A DNA stretch of 64,000 bases from Takakia lepidozioides (GCA_030704615.1 CM060734.1:28596042-28660041), one strand, 5' to 3'. Positions 10,576-22,010 are shown, counted from the stretch's first letter. Numbers and translations are program-made. The notes: generated by a model not told the origin, from the letters alone.

Positions 10576-10768
10576 TTTTTTTAACTAATGAATAAATATT
10601 AATAATTGGCCACGTCTGTTTTACACCGTGGCTGCCATGTCATTACAAAGGATAGAAGTAAATCGTAAAAGTCAAATGTAAAAAAAATTACATGGGTAAA
10701 CAACCGGATTCGACGTGACATGACGGCCGACGTGTCAACGCCATGTCACGTCAGGAATGATAACTAGG

Positions 10769-10776
10769 TTTTCACG
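10769..10776. repeat. right target-site duplication TTTTCACG
   Basis: Perfect partner of 2969-2976, directly after the inverted end TGATAACTAGG. Confidence 0.75.
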
Positions 10777-10861
10777 GGAAAGCTCCTCTCATCTTCTCTC
10801 CCCTAAACCATCATATAGTAATCGAATGATTTGTTTCGTGTAAGTTGCGAGAAACTACCTA

Positions 10862-11518
10862 TCTCCCAACCTGGCCGCCGGGCCAACTTGGAGCTCCGGC
10901 TGCTCACCGGGGCATAACGGTCCCCCTTTGATCTCCCAAAGAACCCTCCAACGATTTGGAACCAGCGGAATTCCCTTTGGTAGTTGGCAGTCCGGAACAG
11001 CTCCCCACTCTTTGTTCGCTTCCGGCTCGCTCGCTTACTCACTAGTTTTTGGTCACCAACGGGCTTGCACCGTTCTCGGGGTTACTACTCCCTATATATA
11101 CTTCTGTAGCTGTCCGCGGGGGTTTCACAAACAACCATGCCATTTTATGGCGAACCACCACGAACACCCTCGACTCCCGGTGATGAGTCGTGGTGAGTCT
11201 TGGCCCACCCACCACGGCCCCTATGGACTGTGATGAGTCCCAAGACTCCCCACGACTCCCACCACGAGGTCTCCGCCTCAGGGTGAGTCCTATGCCACCC
11301 CCACTAAGTCCCGCTAAGCTACCACCACCCCTTATGGAGCCACCCCCACCGCAACCCGGTGTGCGGGGCTCCACCTAGTGAGCGCCTCTGCCTCCTTGAG
11401 TGCCTTGGGCACTCAAGGGTGCTTCAGCCCCCCATACCTATCGTTGCCATTGCCCCCACCACAGGGGCAGCCCCTCTTGTGTCCCGACCCCTTGCCCTCA
11501 AGGCAAAGGGCCACGACA
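10862..11518 (-). repeat. lone Ty3 LTR (minus orientation, outer end eroded)
   Basis: This is homologous to the 729-bp LTRs of E1 and ends at 11518 in the conserved ...GACA. Its high-coordinate border abuts E0 reverse transcriptase directly (CCGGTGCTATTC). The low-coordinate end has lost the canonical TGTCGCGCAC and homology starts around 10862, so no target duplication can be checked. Orientation is opposite to E0, so it is not E0's own LTR. Proline-rich ORFs here are LTR shadows. Confidence 0.7.
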
Positions 11519-12809
11519 CCGGTGCTATTCGCAGACAAGAAGGATGGGACGCTGCGAATGTGTGTCAATTACAGGGCTCTGAATAAGGTGACTATCAAGA
11601 ACCGGTACCCTTTGCCAAGGATCGACAACCTCTTCGATCGGTTGGCAGGAGCGAAGTATTTCAGCTTGATCGATTTGTGCTCGGGCTACCATCAAATCCG
11701 AGTGGCGGAAGGAGATGAGGAGAAGACCGCGTGCAGGACAAGATATGGTTCATATGAGTTCTTGGTGATGCCTTTTAGGCTCACCAATGCACCCGCGACC
11801 TTTAACATGCTAATGAACAGCCTTTTTCAAGAGTGGTTGGATGACTTTGTGATCCTATACATCGACGACATCTTGGTGTACTCGAAAACAAAGGAAGAGT
11901 ACCTCGAGAACCTCAAAAGGATGTTCCAGAAATTGCGGGAAGAGAAGCTGTATGCCAAAGCTTCAAAGTGTGAATTCAGGGTTACAAAAATGGAGTTCCT
12001 AGGGCATGTGATTACACAGGATGGGATCAAAATGGATGACAGAAAGGTGAGGGCGATCTTGGACTGGGAGCCTCCGACTTCGGTCTCAGGAGTGCGATCC
12101 TTCCTAGGACTCGCCTCTTATTACCGAAAGTATGTGAGAAATTTTGCCAAGATCGCGGGGCCGTTGTCAGACCTTCTGTGTAAATCCAAAGTCTGGATAT
12201 GTAACACCTTTTGTGGCCAAGCTTTTGCTGAGTTGAAGCAGCGGATGGCGGAAGCTCCAGTCCTAAAAATCCCGGAGTTCGACCGTCCATTTGAGATTCA
12301 TACGGATGCGTCGGACTTCGCAATTGGGGGTGTGCTCATGCAGGATGGACGTCCAGTGGCTTACAAAAGTAAGATACTGAATGAAGTGGAGCGACGGTGG
12401 CCTACGCACAAGAAAGAAATGAAGGCGGTGGTGCATTGCCTTGAGCTTTGGCGCCATTATGTTGGTTCCAACCCGGTGAAGGTGTTCACGGACAATGTTA
12501 CGGTGAAGTATTTTGCCACGCAACCTAAGTTGTCCCCAAAACAACTTAGGTGGCAAGACACTTTGGCAGTGTTCGACGTGGATATCCAGTACAAACTGGG
12601 ACGGGACAATGTGGTGGCCGATGCTTTAAGTAGAAAGCAGCAGCTCATATTGGTGTACAGGGGCGAGACAACGCTCCAAAGGAAGATCCGGAAGGCTTAC
12701 CGGAAGGATGAGATGACGAAGTCCGGGAGGCGGGACTTGAGGATGGGGGTAAAATCGCAGTTCCACTTGCAAAATGGACTGCTCCGGTACAAGCAAAAGC
12801 ATCTCTATG
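11519..12809 (+). pseudogene. E0 left part: Ty3 reverse transcriptase/RNase H fragment
   Basis: This encodes reverse transcriptase from the [10 protein letters not shown] finger motif, through the YIDDILVYS catalytic site, to RNase H ([15 protein letters not shown] and ADALSR), and reaches LYV of the region before integrase. Gag, protease and the 5' LTR are absent; the frame starts at the border with the lone LTR. The sequence continues at 19792 after the E1 insertion. Differences from the family include LCSGYHQ for LRSGYHQ and PFRLTNA for PFGLTNA. It is open over this part, but the element as a whole is defective. Confidence 0.85.
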
Positions 12810-13538
12810 TGTCGCGCACCTCACTTCGGTAAGCTCCCCTTCAAGTCATAGTTACTCGCTTTGATGCGCGCGCCTGACTCCCAACCTGGCCGCCCGGGCC
12901 AACTTGGAGCTTCGGCTGCTCACCGGGACATAACGGTCCCCCCCTTTGCTTCCCTCTAAACCCTCCACCTAATTGAGACTAGGAGAATTCCCTTTGGTAG
13001 ATGGCAGTCCGGAATAGCTCCCCACTCCTTGGTCGCTTTCCGGCTCGCTCGCTTACTCACTAGTTTTTGGTCACCAACGGGCTTGCACCGTTCTCGGGGT
13101 TACTACTCCCTATATAAACTTCTGTAGCTGTCCGCGGGGGTTCCACAACCAGCCATGCCACTTTATGGCGAACCACCACGAAAACCCTCGACTCCCGGTG
13201 ATGAGTCGCGGTGAGTCTTGGCCCGCTCACCACGGCCCTTATGGACCGTGATGAGTTCCAAAACTCCCCACAACTCCCACCACGAGGTCTCCGCCCCCAT
13301 GGTGAGTCCTATGCCACCCCCACTAAGTCCCGCTAAGCTACCACCACCCCTTGTGGAGCCACCCCCACCGCAACCCGGTGTGCGGGGCTTCCACCTAGTG
13401 AGCGCCTCCGCTTCCCTGAGTGCCTTGGGCACTCAAGGGTGCTTCAGCCCCCCATACCTATTGCTGCCGCTGCCCCCACCACAGGGGCAGCCCCTCATGT
13501 GTCCCGACCCCCTGCCCTCAAGGCAAAGGGCCGCGACA
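12810..13538 (-). repeat. E1 3' LTR (729 bp)
   Basis: Same length as the 5' LTR at 19063-19791. On the minus strand it starts TGTCGCGGCCC and ends GTGCGCGACA. Its TATA region reads TTTATATA rather than TATATATA. Confidence 0.92.
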
Positions 13539-14444
13539 CACACCCCTACCAACAGGGAGTCGATGTCCTCATCGACTTGTCCATTTTGTAGAAACGAACA
13601 TCCAAGTTGTGGCGTCCCACATCAAGGAGTTTGTTTCCGCACCATGGCGTCCCATGGCAAAGAACCAAACCCCACACTTGACTCTACTCTCCACTAGCTA
13701 GTTCGGCCGACTTCCTCCAAGTCCCGGCCAAGGGTGGAGCCTCTCCAGCTCCTCCCAGTGCACTCTTCTTGGCCTACTTCAAGGCCAAGGAACGATCCTC
13801 CCCGAGGATCGAATCGCCTTACTGCAACAACATTGCTTGCGATCGCTCATGATGCCGCTTTTGGCATCACCTTGAGCAAGGGTTCACCTGGAACCCTCTT
13901 TGACTAGGAAGTTAACCTTGAACCAACCGTGCGCCCCAATCACTACAATTGGGTCCGCCTTGGAATGCTGGCCTGAGGTACGGGAACACGCCGAAGCCGC
14001 ACTACGACTTCGTTCCGAGGCTACACGATTATAGTACGTGAACGGAAGCACGTAGCTTCCGCGTTAGCCCGCACTACAAGACAACCCCCTCGGTAGCGCA
14101 GTTATAGTACGCGCACGCGCCAGGTGCGCACTAGCAAGTGAACTCCCAAAGAAGGCGCAAATTTCCTTGCCCCTTGGATGGAAGTCACCCGATTTCGGCA
14201 CTGCGCAAACACACGATTAACCCAATTTACCTCTCCCACTTTTGTAAGCTAGCATGCATTCTACACACTAGCCAACCACACCATGCATCACCATTCCAAA
14301 CACAATAGGACGCACAATATTTGGAACCCATTTCCTTTATAACAAATTTTTGTACAATACAAGTTGTTGCAATCGGATTCCTGAGCTAGCTAAACCGGGC
14401 TAAGCATGCATTTCCTCCCCCACGCTCCAAGGTTGATGTCCCCA
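13539..14444 (-). other. E1 3' non-coding region with stacked hairpins and polypurine tract
   Basis: This is the ~900 bp between the gag-pol stop and the 3' LTR. It contains a run of short hairpins: GATCCTCCCCGAGGATC, GATGCCGCTTTTGGCATC, a GGGTTC...GAACCC stem, GGAAGCACGTAGCTTCC, and GAAGCCGCACTACGACTTC. The same order is kept in E0 (21110-22010) and E4 (62904-63811). The bases next to the LTR (minus strand TTGGTAGGGGTGTG) are the likely plus-strand primer. No ORF of note. Confidence 0.7.
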
Positions 14445-17400
14445 TCAACGCTTCTTCCGCTTTTGAGGTCGCCCTTCGAAAGTTGCAACCGCCTCGGATG
14501 CGTTTCCCATTTCTGAGGCACGCACCCAAGATGCCTCCACATGATGATAGCCCTTCCATTTGACGAGATACTCCGTTTCTCGGTTCTTGAACCTCCTCGA
14601 CTTAAGTATTGCCTCCACCTCGTACTCAGGTTCATTTTCATGATCCAACAGCATAGGTGGCGGACGCAACACTTGATGTCGATTCGGACGCGCTTCATCT
14701 TTGAAGTAAGGCTTCAAAATGGAGACATGGAATACTGGGTGCACCTTGCTGTTTGCCGGCAGCTCCAATTCATACACATCCTCATTCATAACCTTCCGAA
14801 TGCGAAAGGGTCCCGCATACGGAGGTACGAACTTCGGACTCACTTCCGGAGGTAGTCGGAAATTCTTGACGTTCAACCAGACCTCTGTGCCTGCCTCAAA
14901 CTTCACTTCCCTCCGCTTCCGATTCGCCTGCCTTTCATACCGTTTCCTAGCTTTGGCAATGTTGTACTTTGCGAGCTTCAACAAACGCTCGCGTTTTTCC
15001 AGTACCGCCGCTACTGCCGGTTCCTCAACGTCCTGGGCGGCCCAACTTGTCGGCACCAGAGGTGCTTTTCCATAGACCAATACGAAAGGAGAAACTCCCG
15101 TTGCAAAGTGTTTTGTGTTATTATAACATAACTTTGCCGCATCCAAGTGCTCCACCCAGTCTGATTGGTCTGCCAACATGTAATTCCGCATGATCTGCTT
15201 CACCACGGAATTCACTCTTTCCGTTTGGCCGTCCGATGTAGATCGGAAGGCGGTGCTCATCTTGAGCCTCGTCCCCATTTTCTTCCAAAGTGCCCTCCAA
15301 AATTTACTTGTAAACTTTGGATCGCGGTCCGAGACAATATCCTTCGGGAGTCCATGATACTTGAAGACGTGGACGAAGTAAAGTCGCCCCGTCTCCTGCA
15401 CCGTTGCCGTCTCCTTGGTGGGGATGAAATGACCAATTTTACTGAACCTACCCACCACCACCATGATTGCATCGAATCCTTTTGACAGCAGCATAGCAGT
15501 CATGAAATCCATCGAGACACTTTCCCAAGACCCCTCTGGAAGCGGCAAGGGTTGTAACAGCCTCGCTTGCTTTTTGTACTCGCTCCGATTTTGTTGGCAT
15601 GTGGTGCATGTCTTGACATACTCCTCGGCCTCCTCCCTCAGTTTGGGCCAGAAATACTCTTTCTTCAAGAGTGCCGCAGTGCGCTTGGCTCCGCCGTGGC
15701 CCACAAGCGGGCTATCATGGCATTCTCTCAAGAGGCTATCCCTGATCCCTCCCTTCGGCACGTAGAGACGTTTTTGCTTATACCGGAGCAGTCCATTTTG
15801 CAAGTGGAACTGCGATTTAACCCCCGTCCTCAAGTCCTGCATCACGGACTTTGCCAGCTCATCCTTCCGGCAAGCCTTCCGGATCTTCCTTTGGAGCGCC
15901 ATCTCGCCCTTGTACACCAACAAGAGCTGCTGCTTTCTACTTAAAGCATCGGCCACCACATTGTCCCGTCCCGGTTTGTACTGGATATCCGCGTCGAACA
16001 CTGCCAAAGTATCTTGCCACCTAAGTTGTTTTGGGGACAACATGGGCTGCATGGCAAAATACTTCACCGTGACATTGTCCGTGAACACCTTCACTGGGTT
16101 GGAACCAACATAGTGGCGCCAGAGCTCAAGGCAATGCACCACCGCCTTCATCTCTTTTTCGTGCGTTGGCCACCGTCGCTCCACTTCATTCAGTTTCTTA
16201 CTTTCGTAAGCCACCGGACGTCCATCTTGCATAAGTACACCCCCAATCGCGAAGTCCGATGCATCTGTATGAATCTCAAACGGACGATCGAACTCCGGGA
16301 TTTTCAAGACTAGAGCTTCCGTCATCCGCTGCTTCAATTCAGCAAAAGCTTGGCCACAAAATGTGTTCCATACCCAGACTTTGGATTTACACAAAAGGTC
16401 CGACAGCGGCCCCGCGATCTTGGCAAAATTTCTCACATACTTTCGATAATAGGAGGCGAGTCCTAGGAAGGATCGCACTCCCGGGACCGAAGTCGGAGGC
16501 TCCCAGTCCAAGATCGCACTCACCTTCCTGTCATCCATTTTGATCCCATCCTGTGTAATCACGTGCCCCAGGAACTCCACTTTTGTGACCCCGAATTCGC
16601 ACTTTGAAGCTTTGGCATACAGCTTCCCTTCCCGCAATTTTTGGAACACCCTTTTGAGGTGCTCCAGGTGCTCCTCCTTTGTTTTCGAGTACACCAAGAT
16701 GTCGTCGATGTACACGATCACAAAGTCATCCAACCACTCCTGGAAAAGGCTGTTCATCAGCGTGCTAAATGTCGCTGGTGCATTGGTGAGCCCAAAAGGC
16801 ATCACCAAGAACTCATATGAATCATACCTTGTCCTGCACGCGGTCTTCTCCTCATCTCCTTCCGCCACCCGAATTTGGTGATAGCCGGAGCGCAAGTCGA
16901 TCCGGCTAAAATACTTCGCTCCTGCCAACCGATCGAAGAGGTCGTCGATCCTTGGCAAAGGGTACCGGTTTTTTATAGTCACCTTATTCAGAGCCCTGTA
17001 ATCGACACACATCCGCAGCGTCCCATCCTTCTTGTCTGCAAATAGCACCGGGGCTCCGTAAGGTGACTTACTCGGCCGGATGTACCCCTTTGACATTAGA
17101 TCCTTGAGCTGAGTCTTCAGCTCGACCAACTCTCTGTGGCTCAACCGGTAGGGCGCCTTGGCAGGCGGTTCCGATCCCGGTATCACCTCAATCTTGTGGT
17201 CAACTCCTCTTCGCGGTGGCAAGCCGCTTGGTAAATCCTCCGGCATCACTTCCTGGTATTTCTCCAAAATCCCCTTGATCCAATCTGGGCTCGGCTCCCC
17301 ATCGCCTTCTCCTTTCACTTCTCTAATGTAAAGCAAAAACTGGGGCCCGTGTGCCTCCTCCACGGCCCACTCCTTTGCTGACAGAAGGTTTATTCGCCCT

Positions 17401-19007
17401 CCCATGGATTTGGGCGTTTCTGACACTCGTAAAACCTCGCCACCATTCCCACATGGCAGCGTGACTACTCTCTTGCGGCCATCTATGACCGCTCCGGATT
17501 TGCTCAAAAAGGTCATCCCCAAAATGAGATCCACTCCATCGATCTCGCAGATGGTGAAGTTCTCACGTCCCTCCCAACTCCCTAGTTGAAGGGGAACATC
17601 AATCGCCAACCTTGTCGCCAACTGTGGTTCTCCTTTGGCAGAACGTACCTCAATAGAGGCCCCCACGTCACTTGTCGGGAGTCCCAGCTTTTGTGCCGTT
17701 GCCGGTGTCATGAAGGAGTGGGACGCTCCTGTGTCCACCAACAACGACACATTAGTTCCGGATATTATCCCATCCACGAACAATAACTGACTCCCTTTTC
17801 GTAAGGCGCCAGTTTCCTGATACAACTCACAAGAAAATTTGCCTACCTTGCAAGTCCTGGCGACCACCGCTTCCACCAAGCGACTGATGGTATCTTCCGA
17901 CAGCTCCGTGGTCGCCTGAGTCATGTTCAATTGCCGGGGCTTCGTGCACTTCTTGGCCATGTGCCCGGGCTCCCCGCAATTGAAACACACTCCATCAAAG
18001 GTCACATTCTGTCCGCCATAAGCCGCTCCACCCGCTTTTCCTTTTGAAGCACCGGGTGCCGCCTTGACGTGTGAAGGCCCTCCCTTCGATTTCCACGTGC
18101 CAATGTCGCCGCGTGACCTATCCCACTTCTTTTCCAGTCGAAAGGAGTCACCTTCCCGCCGGGTCTTCTTGTGGTTCAGCTCCGTACGGCCTTGTTTCTC
18201 ACCCCTAGGGACATTCGAGAAACATTCAGCCCTCTCAATTGCCTCGTTCAAAGTCTTGGGTGGCTTCTCCTCCAACTTCCGCCTGGCCCATGGGGCCAGT
18301 CCCGCAACAAAGTTGAAGACCATTTCTGGTTCTGCCATGTCCATGACTTCGAGCAACAGCACATTGAAAGCCTGGACATACCCCCGAATGTCATCTGTTT
18401 GCTTCAAATTCCTCATCTTGTCCCGGGCAAGCCAGGACGCGTTGAGGGGCACAAACTGTCTCTTCATCAATTCCTTGAACCCACTCCAGTTCAAGGTTTC
18501 CGGACTTGGACCTCGGTCGTGAAGGCGTTTCTGCCACCATTGTTGAGAATAGCCCCTCAAATAGGTGGGAGCCACTTCCACCCGATCCTCGTCACTCAAC
18601 TTGGCCGCCCGGAAGTACTGCTCTAGCTCCAGGAGCCAGGTGTTGAGTGCCTTCCAATTTCGGACGCCCTCGAAGGTGCCGGGTTCCTTAGGCTTCACCT
18701 TAAACTTTACCTTAGTGGAAGTGGCATTAGCCGCCTTCAACACGTCTTTTAACGTCCCGCCAAACTGCGCCAACAACCCTTCCCAAAAGGCAGCCGGCAT
18801 GGGAGGCATCTCTTGGTTTATCGGAGCTCTCAAGGATTCCTCGGGCTCCGACTCCTCGGATTCCTCCCGCTCTTGAGCGGTCTCGTTTTTGGAAACATGC
18901 ATCGCTTCCTCAAACGGCCGCCTCGGTGACACGTCGCTCCCATCGGGCTCACCGGGATCATCATCTTTTGGGCCGTTCCGCTTTCGCTTCGGCTTGCCCG
19001 ACCCCAT
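14445..19007 (-). CDS. E1 gag-pol polyprotein with chromodomain
   Basis: Retrotransposon polyprotein of 1520 aa. ATG at 19007 ([10 protein letters not shown]) is the first Met in the frame; TGA at 14447-14445. Domains in order: gag (~105-290), CCHC knuckle C341-C354 ([14 protein letters not shown]), aspartic protease DTGASHSFM at 425, reverse transcriptase (~640-820) with YIDD 756-759, RNase H with D915 in HTDASD and ADALSR at ~1019. Integrase follows with H1097, H1104, C1134, C1137 and the D1167, D1227, E1263 triad (D-35-E), then a GPF-like [10 protein letters not shown] at ~1397, and a C-terminal chromodomain (~1461-1512, [15 protein letters not shown]). The chromodomain suggests targeting to modified histones, as in other chromoviruses. 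Odd points: integrase reads VVVGRFSKI where the family has VVVDRFSKM. No frameshift separates gag and pol. Confidence 0.93.
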   Translation of the reverse strand: MGSGKPKRKRNGPKDDDPGEPDGSDVSPRRPFEEAMHVSKNETAQEREESEESEPEESLRAPINQEMPPMPAAFWEGLLAQFGGTLKDVLKAANATSTKVKFKVKPKEPGTFEGVRNWKALNTWLLELEQYFRAAKLSDEDRVEVAPTYLRGYSQQWWQKRLHDRGPSPETLNWSGFKELMKRQFVPLNASWLARDKMRNLKQTDDIRGYVQAFNVLLLEVMDMAEPEMVFNFVAGLAPWARRKLEEKPPKTLNEAIERAECFSNVPRGEKQGRTELNHKKTRREGDSFRLEKKWDRSRGDIGTWKSKGGPSHVKAAPGASKGKAGGAAYGGQNVTFDGVCFNCGEPGHMAKKCTKPRQLNMTQATTELSEDTISRLVEAVVARTCKVGKFSCELYQETGALRKGSQLLFVDGIISGTNVSLLVDTGASHSFMTPATAQKLGLPTSDVGASIEVRSAKGEPQLATRLAIDVPLQLGSWEGRENFTICEIDGVDLILGMTFLSKSGAVIDGRKRVVTLPCGNGGEVLRVSETPKSMGGRINLLSAKEWAVEEAHGPQFLLYIREVKGEGDGEPSPDWIKGILEKYQEVMPEDLPSGLPPRRGVDHKIEVIPGSEPPAKAPYRLSHRELVELKTQLKDLMSKGYIRPSKSPYGAPVLFADKKDGTLRMCVDYRALNKVTIKNRYPLPRIDDLFDRLAGAKYFSRIDLRSGYHQIRVAEGDEEKTACRTRYDSYEFLVMPFGLTNAPATFSTLMNSLFQEWLDDFVIVYIDDILVYSKTKEEHLEHLKRVFQKLREGKLYAKASKCEFGVTKVEFLGHVITQDGIKMDDRKVSAILDWEPPTSVPGVRSFLGLASYYRKYVRNFAKIAGPLSDLLCKSKVWVWNTFCGQAFAELKQRMTEALVLKIPEFDRPFEIHTDASDFAIGGVLMQDGRPVAYESKKLNEVERRWPTHEKEMKAVVHCLELWRHYVGSNPVKVFTDNVTVKYFAMQPMLSPKQLRWQDTLAVFDADIQYKPGRDNVVADALSRKQQLLLVYKGEMALQRKIRKACRKDELAKSVMQDLRTGVKSQFHLQNGLLRYKQKRLYVPKGGIRDSLLRECHDSPLVGHGGAKRTAALLKKEYFWPKLREEAEEYVKTCTTCQQNRSEYKKQARLLQPLPLPEGSWESVSMDFMTAMLLSKGFDAIMVVVGRFSKIGHFIPTKETATVQETGRLYFVHVFKYHGLPKDIVSDRDPKFTSKFWRALWKKMGTRLKMSTAFRSTSDGQTERVNSVVKQIMRNYMLADQSDWVEHLDAAKLCYNNTKHFATGVSPFVLVYGKAPLVPTSWAAQDVEEPAVAAVLEKRERLLKLAKYNIAKARKRYERQANRKRREVKFEAGTEVWLNVKNFRLPPEVSPKFVPPYAGPFRIRKVMNEDVYELELPANSKVHPVFHVSILKPYFKDEARPNRHQVLRPPPMLLDHENEPEYEVEAILKSRRFKNRETEYLVKWKGYHHVEASWVRASEMGNASEAVATFEGRPQKRKKR

Positions 19008-19048
19008 GATGAGGCCAATCCCAAGGACGATCGCGTACTGAACTCTAA

Positions 19049-19060
19049 GCTCTGATACCA
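19049..19060 (-). promoter_or_regulatory. E1 primer-binding site, initiator tRNA-Met
   Basis: The minus strand reads TGGTATCAGAGC two bases inside the 5' LTR, the standard complement of the plant initiator tRNA-Met 3' end. E3 and E4 have the same site. Confidence 0.93.
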
Positions 19061-19062
19061 AG

Positions 19063-19791
19063 TGTCGCGCACCTCACTTCGGTAAGCTCTCCTTCAAGTC
19101 ATAGTTACTCGCTTTGATGCGCGCGCCTGACTCCCAACCTGGCCGCCCGGGCCAACTTGGAGCTTCGGCTGCTCACCGAGACATAACGGTCCCCCCCTTC
19201 GCTTCCCTCTAAACCCTCCACCTAATTGAGACTAGGAGAATTCCCTTTGGTAGATGGCAGTCCGGAACAGCTCCCCACTCTTTGGTCGCTTTCCGGCTCG
19301 CTCGCTTACTCACTAGTTTTTGGTCACCAACGGGCTTGCACCGTTCTCGGGGTTACTACTCCCTATATATACTTCTGTAGCTGTCCGCGGGGGTTCCACA
19401 ACCAGCCATGCCATTTTATGGCGAACCACCACGAAAACCCTCGACTCCCGGTGATGAGTCGCGGTGAGTCTTGGCCCGCTCACCACGGCCCCTATGGACC
19501 GTGATGAGTTCCAAAACTCCCCACGACTCCTACCACGAGGTCTCCGCCCCCATGGTGAGTCCTATGCCACCCCCACTAAGTCCCGCTAAGCTACCACCAC
19601 CCCTTGTGGAGCCACCCCCACCGCAACCCGGTGTGCGGGGCTTCCACCTAGTGAGCGCCTCCGCTTCCCTGAGTGCCTTGGGCACTCAAGGGTGCTTCAG
19701 CCCCCCATACCTATCGCTGCCGCTGCCCCCACCACAGGGGCAGCCCCTCATGTGTCCCGACCCCCTGCCCTCAAGGCAAAGGGCCGCGACA
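19063..19791 (-). repeat. E1 5' LTR (729 bp) with promoter
   Basis: On the minus strand TGTCGCGGCCC...GCGCGACA. A TATATATA box lies at 19364-19371. Upstream of it (higher coordinates) are several GACTCAYC/GACTCACC motifs that resemble bZIP half-sites. Confidence 0.92.
19364..19371 (-). promoter_or_regulatory. E1 LTR TATA box
   Basis: TATATATAGGG on the minus strand, conserved at 57979-57987 (E4) and 51650-51657 (E3). The transcription start is expected ~30 bp further into the LTR. Confidence 0.6.
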
Positions 19792-21109
19792 CTACGTGCC
19801 AAAGGGAAGGATCAGAGATAGTCTCTTGAGAGAATGCCATGATGGCCTGCTTGCGGGCCACGGCGGAGCCAAGCGCACCGCGACACTCTTGAAGAAAGAG
19901 TATTTCTGGCCCAAACTGAGGGAGGAGGCCGAGGAGTATGTCAAGACATGCACCACATGCCAACAAAATCGGAGCGAGTACAAAAAGCAAGCGGGGCTGT
20001 TACAACCCTTGCCGCTTCCAGAGGGGTCTTGAGAAAGTGTCTCGATGGATTTCATGACTGCTATGCTGCTGTCAAAAGGATTCGATGCAATCATGGTGGT
20101 GGTGGGTAGGTTCAGTAAAATTGGCCATTTCATCCCCACCAAGGAGACGGCAACGGTGCAGGAGACGGGGCGACTTTACTTCGTCCACGTCTTCAAGTAT
20201 CATGGACTCCCGAAGGATATTGTCTCGGACCACGATCCAAAGTTTACAAGTAAATTTTGGAGGGCACTTTGGAAGAAAATGGGGACGAGGCTCAAGATGA
20301 GCACCGCCTTCCGATCTACGTCGGACGGCCAAACGGAAAGAGTGAATTCCGTGGTGAAGCAGATCATGCGGAATTACATGTTGGCAGACCAATTAGACTG
20401 GGTGGAGCACTTGGATGCGGCAAAGTTATGTTATAATAACACAAAACACTTTGCAACGGGAGTTTCTCCTTTCGTATTGGTCTATGGAAAAGCACCTATG
20501 GTGCCGACAAGTTGGGCCGCCCAGGTTGTTGAGGAACCGGCAGCAGTGGCGGTGCTGGAAGAACGCGAGCGTTTGTTGAAGCTCGCAAAGTACAACATTG
20601 TCAAAGCTAGGAAATGGTATGAATGGCAGGCGAATCAGCGGAGGGAAGTTAAGTTTGAGGCAGGCACGGCGGTTTGGTTGAACATCAAGAATTTCCGACT
20701 ACCTCCGGAAGTGAGTCCGAAGTTCGTATCTCCGTATGCGGGACCCTTTCGCATCCGGAAGGTTATGAATGAGGATGTGTATGAATTGGAGCTGCCGGCA
20801 AACAACAAGGTGCATCCGGTATTCCACGTCTCCCTTTTGAAGCCTTACTTCAAAGATGAAGCGCGTCCAAATCGGCATCAAGTGTTGCGTCCGCCACCTG
20901 TGCTGTTGGATCATGAAAATGAACCTAAGCACGAGGTGGAGGCAGTGCTTGAGTCGATGAGGTTCAAGAATTGAGAAACGGAGTATCTCGTGAAATTGAA
21001 TGGCTATCATCATGTGGAGGCATCTTGGGTGCGTGCCTCAGAAATGGGAAACGCATCCGAGGCAGTTGCAGCTTTCGAAGGGCGACCTCAAAAGTAGAAG
21101 AAGCGTTGA
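19792..21109 (+). pseudogene. E0 right part: integrase and chromodomain, with stops
   Basis: This continues E0 pol after the E1 insertion: HHCC region (HDGLLAGHGG...TCTTCQQN), integrase catalytic core ([24 protein letters not shown]), GPF region and chromodomain. In-frame stops lie at 20030-20032 (TGG to TGA), 20972-20974 and 21094-21096, so the element cannot make Pol. The normal stop is at 21107-21109. All three nonsense changes fit C-to-T or G-to-A transitions. Confidence 0.9.
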
Positions 21110-22010
21110 TGGGGACATCAACCTTGGAGCGTGGGGGAGGAAATGCATGCTTAGCCCGGCTTAGCTAGCTCAGGAATCCGATTGCAAAAAACTTGTATTG
21201 TACAAATTTTGTTATAAATAAAATGGTTTCCAAATGTTATGCGTCCTATTTTGTTTGGAATGGTGATGCATGGTATGGTTGGCTAGTGTGTAGGATGCAT
21301 GCTAGCTTACAAAAGTGGGAGAGGTAAATTGGGTTAATCGTGTGTTTGCGCAGTGCTGAAATCGGGTGATTCCCATCCAAGGGGCAAGGAAACTTGCGCA
21401 TTCTTTGGGAGTTCACGTGCTAGTGCGCACCTGGCATGCTCGCGTACTATAACTGCGCTACCGAGGGGGTTGTCTTGTAGTGCGGATTAACGCGGAAGCT
21501 ACGTGCTTCCGTTCACGTACTATAATCGTATAACCTCAGGACGAAGTCGTAGTGCGACTTCGGCGTGTTCCCGTACTTCAAGCCAGCATTCCAAGGCGGA
21601 CCCAATTGTAGTGATTGGGGCGCACGGTTGGTTCAAGGTTATCTTCCTAGTCAAAAAGGGTTCAAGGTGAACCCTTGCTCAAGGTGATGCCAAAAGCGGC
21701 ATCATGAGCGATCGCAAGCAATGATTTTGCAGTAAGGCGATTTGATCCTCGGGGAGGATCGTTCCTTGGCCTTGAAGTGGGCCAAGAAGAGTGCACTGGG
21801 AGGAGCTTGAGAGGCTCCATCCTTGGCCGGGACTTGGAGGAAGTCGGCCGAACTAGCTAGTGGAGAGTAGAGTCAAGTGTGGGGTTTGGTTCTTTGCCAT
21901 GGGACGCCATGGTGCGGAAACAAACTCCTTGATGTGGGACACCACAACTTGGATGTTCGTTTCTACAGACAAGTCGATGAGGACATCGACTCCCTGTTGG
22001 TAGGGGTGTG
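21110..22010 (+). other. E0 3' non-coding region
   Basis: Homologous to 62904-63811 of E4 and to the E1 region on the other strand, with the same series of hairpins (for example GGAAGCTACGTGCTTCC and GAAGTCGTAGTGCGACTTC). It ends in the purine-rich GTTGGTAGGGGTGTG before the LTR. Confidence 0.75.

Larger units (their letters stand above)
2977..10768. mobile_element. 7.8-kb TIR element with terminal hairpin arrays and gene cargo (undescribed type)
   Basis: The ends are CCCGGTTATCA (2977-2987) and, on the minus strand, CCTAGTTATCA (10758-10768), a 9/11 match, flanked by identical TTTTCACG. Both ends continue into GTCACGT-rich sequence and then into long arrays of GCGACCGCCA...TGGCGGTCGC hairpins in AT-rich spacers (3115-4195 and 9735-10575). 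The interior carries a TATA-like promoter, a broken coiled-coil gene, a RING-like gene, two blocks of ~120-bp repeats and a 290-bp foldback. I find no DDE/RNase H transposase, so it is probably non-autonomous with captured or lineage-specific genes. An 8-9-bp duplication would fit hAT-, Zisupton- or Mutator-type transposition; the short ends do not decide. The boundaries are the best supported part, the classification the weakest. Confidence 0.7.
12810..19791 (-). mobile_element. E1: near-intact Ty3/gypsy chromovirus, 6982 bp
   Basis: Two 729-bp LTRs (12810-13538 and 19063-19791) with TGTCGCG...CGCGACA ends enclose an initiator-Met primer-binding site and one 1520-codon gag-pol frame. It is inserted in E0 pol: the flanking 5-mers are CTATG (12805-12809) and CTACG (19792-19796), a 5-bp target duplication with one change. 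I count about 11 differences between the two LTRs, nearly all transitions (about 1.5%), so the insertion is young. All parts needed for autonomous retrotransposition appear present; activity is inferred, not shown. Confidence 0.92.

Noticed and set aside
2977-10768. firm assignment of the hairpin element to hAT, Zisupton or Mutator
   Set aside because: The duplication length (8 or 9 bp) and 11-bp ends are not diagnostic and no transposase was found.
10862-11518. 5' LTR of E0
   Set aside because: It lies in the opposite orientation to E0 pol and lacks a primer site on the E0 side, so it is a separate LTR.
11042-11586. Pro/Gly-rich ORFs in LTRs
   Set aside because: Low-complexity LTR sequence gives the same ORFs in every LTR copy on either strand; no start context or domain.
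18064-18626. 150-aa plus-strand ORFs over E1 gag
   Set aside because: Antisense shadows of the intact minus-strand gag-pol; the same shadows appear at mirrored positions in E3 and E4.
19792-21109. E0 right half as an independent element
   Set aside because: It continues E0 pol exactly where 12809 stops, with a CTAYG duplication on either side of E1.
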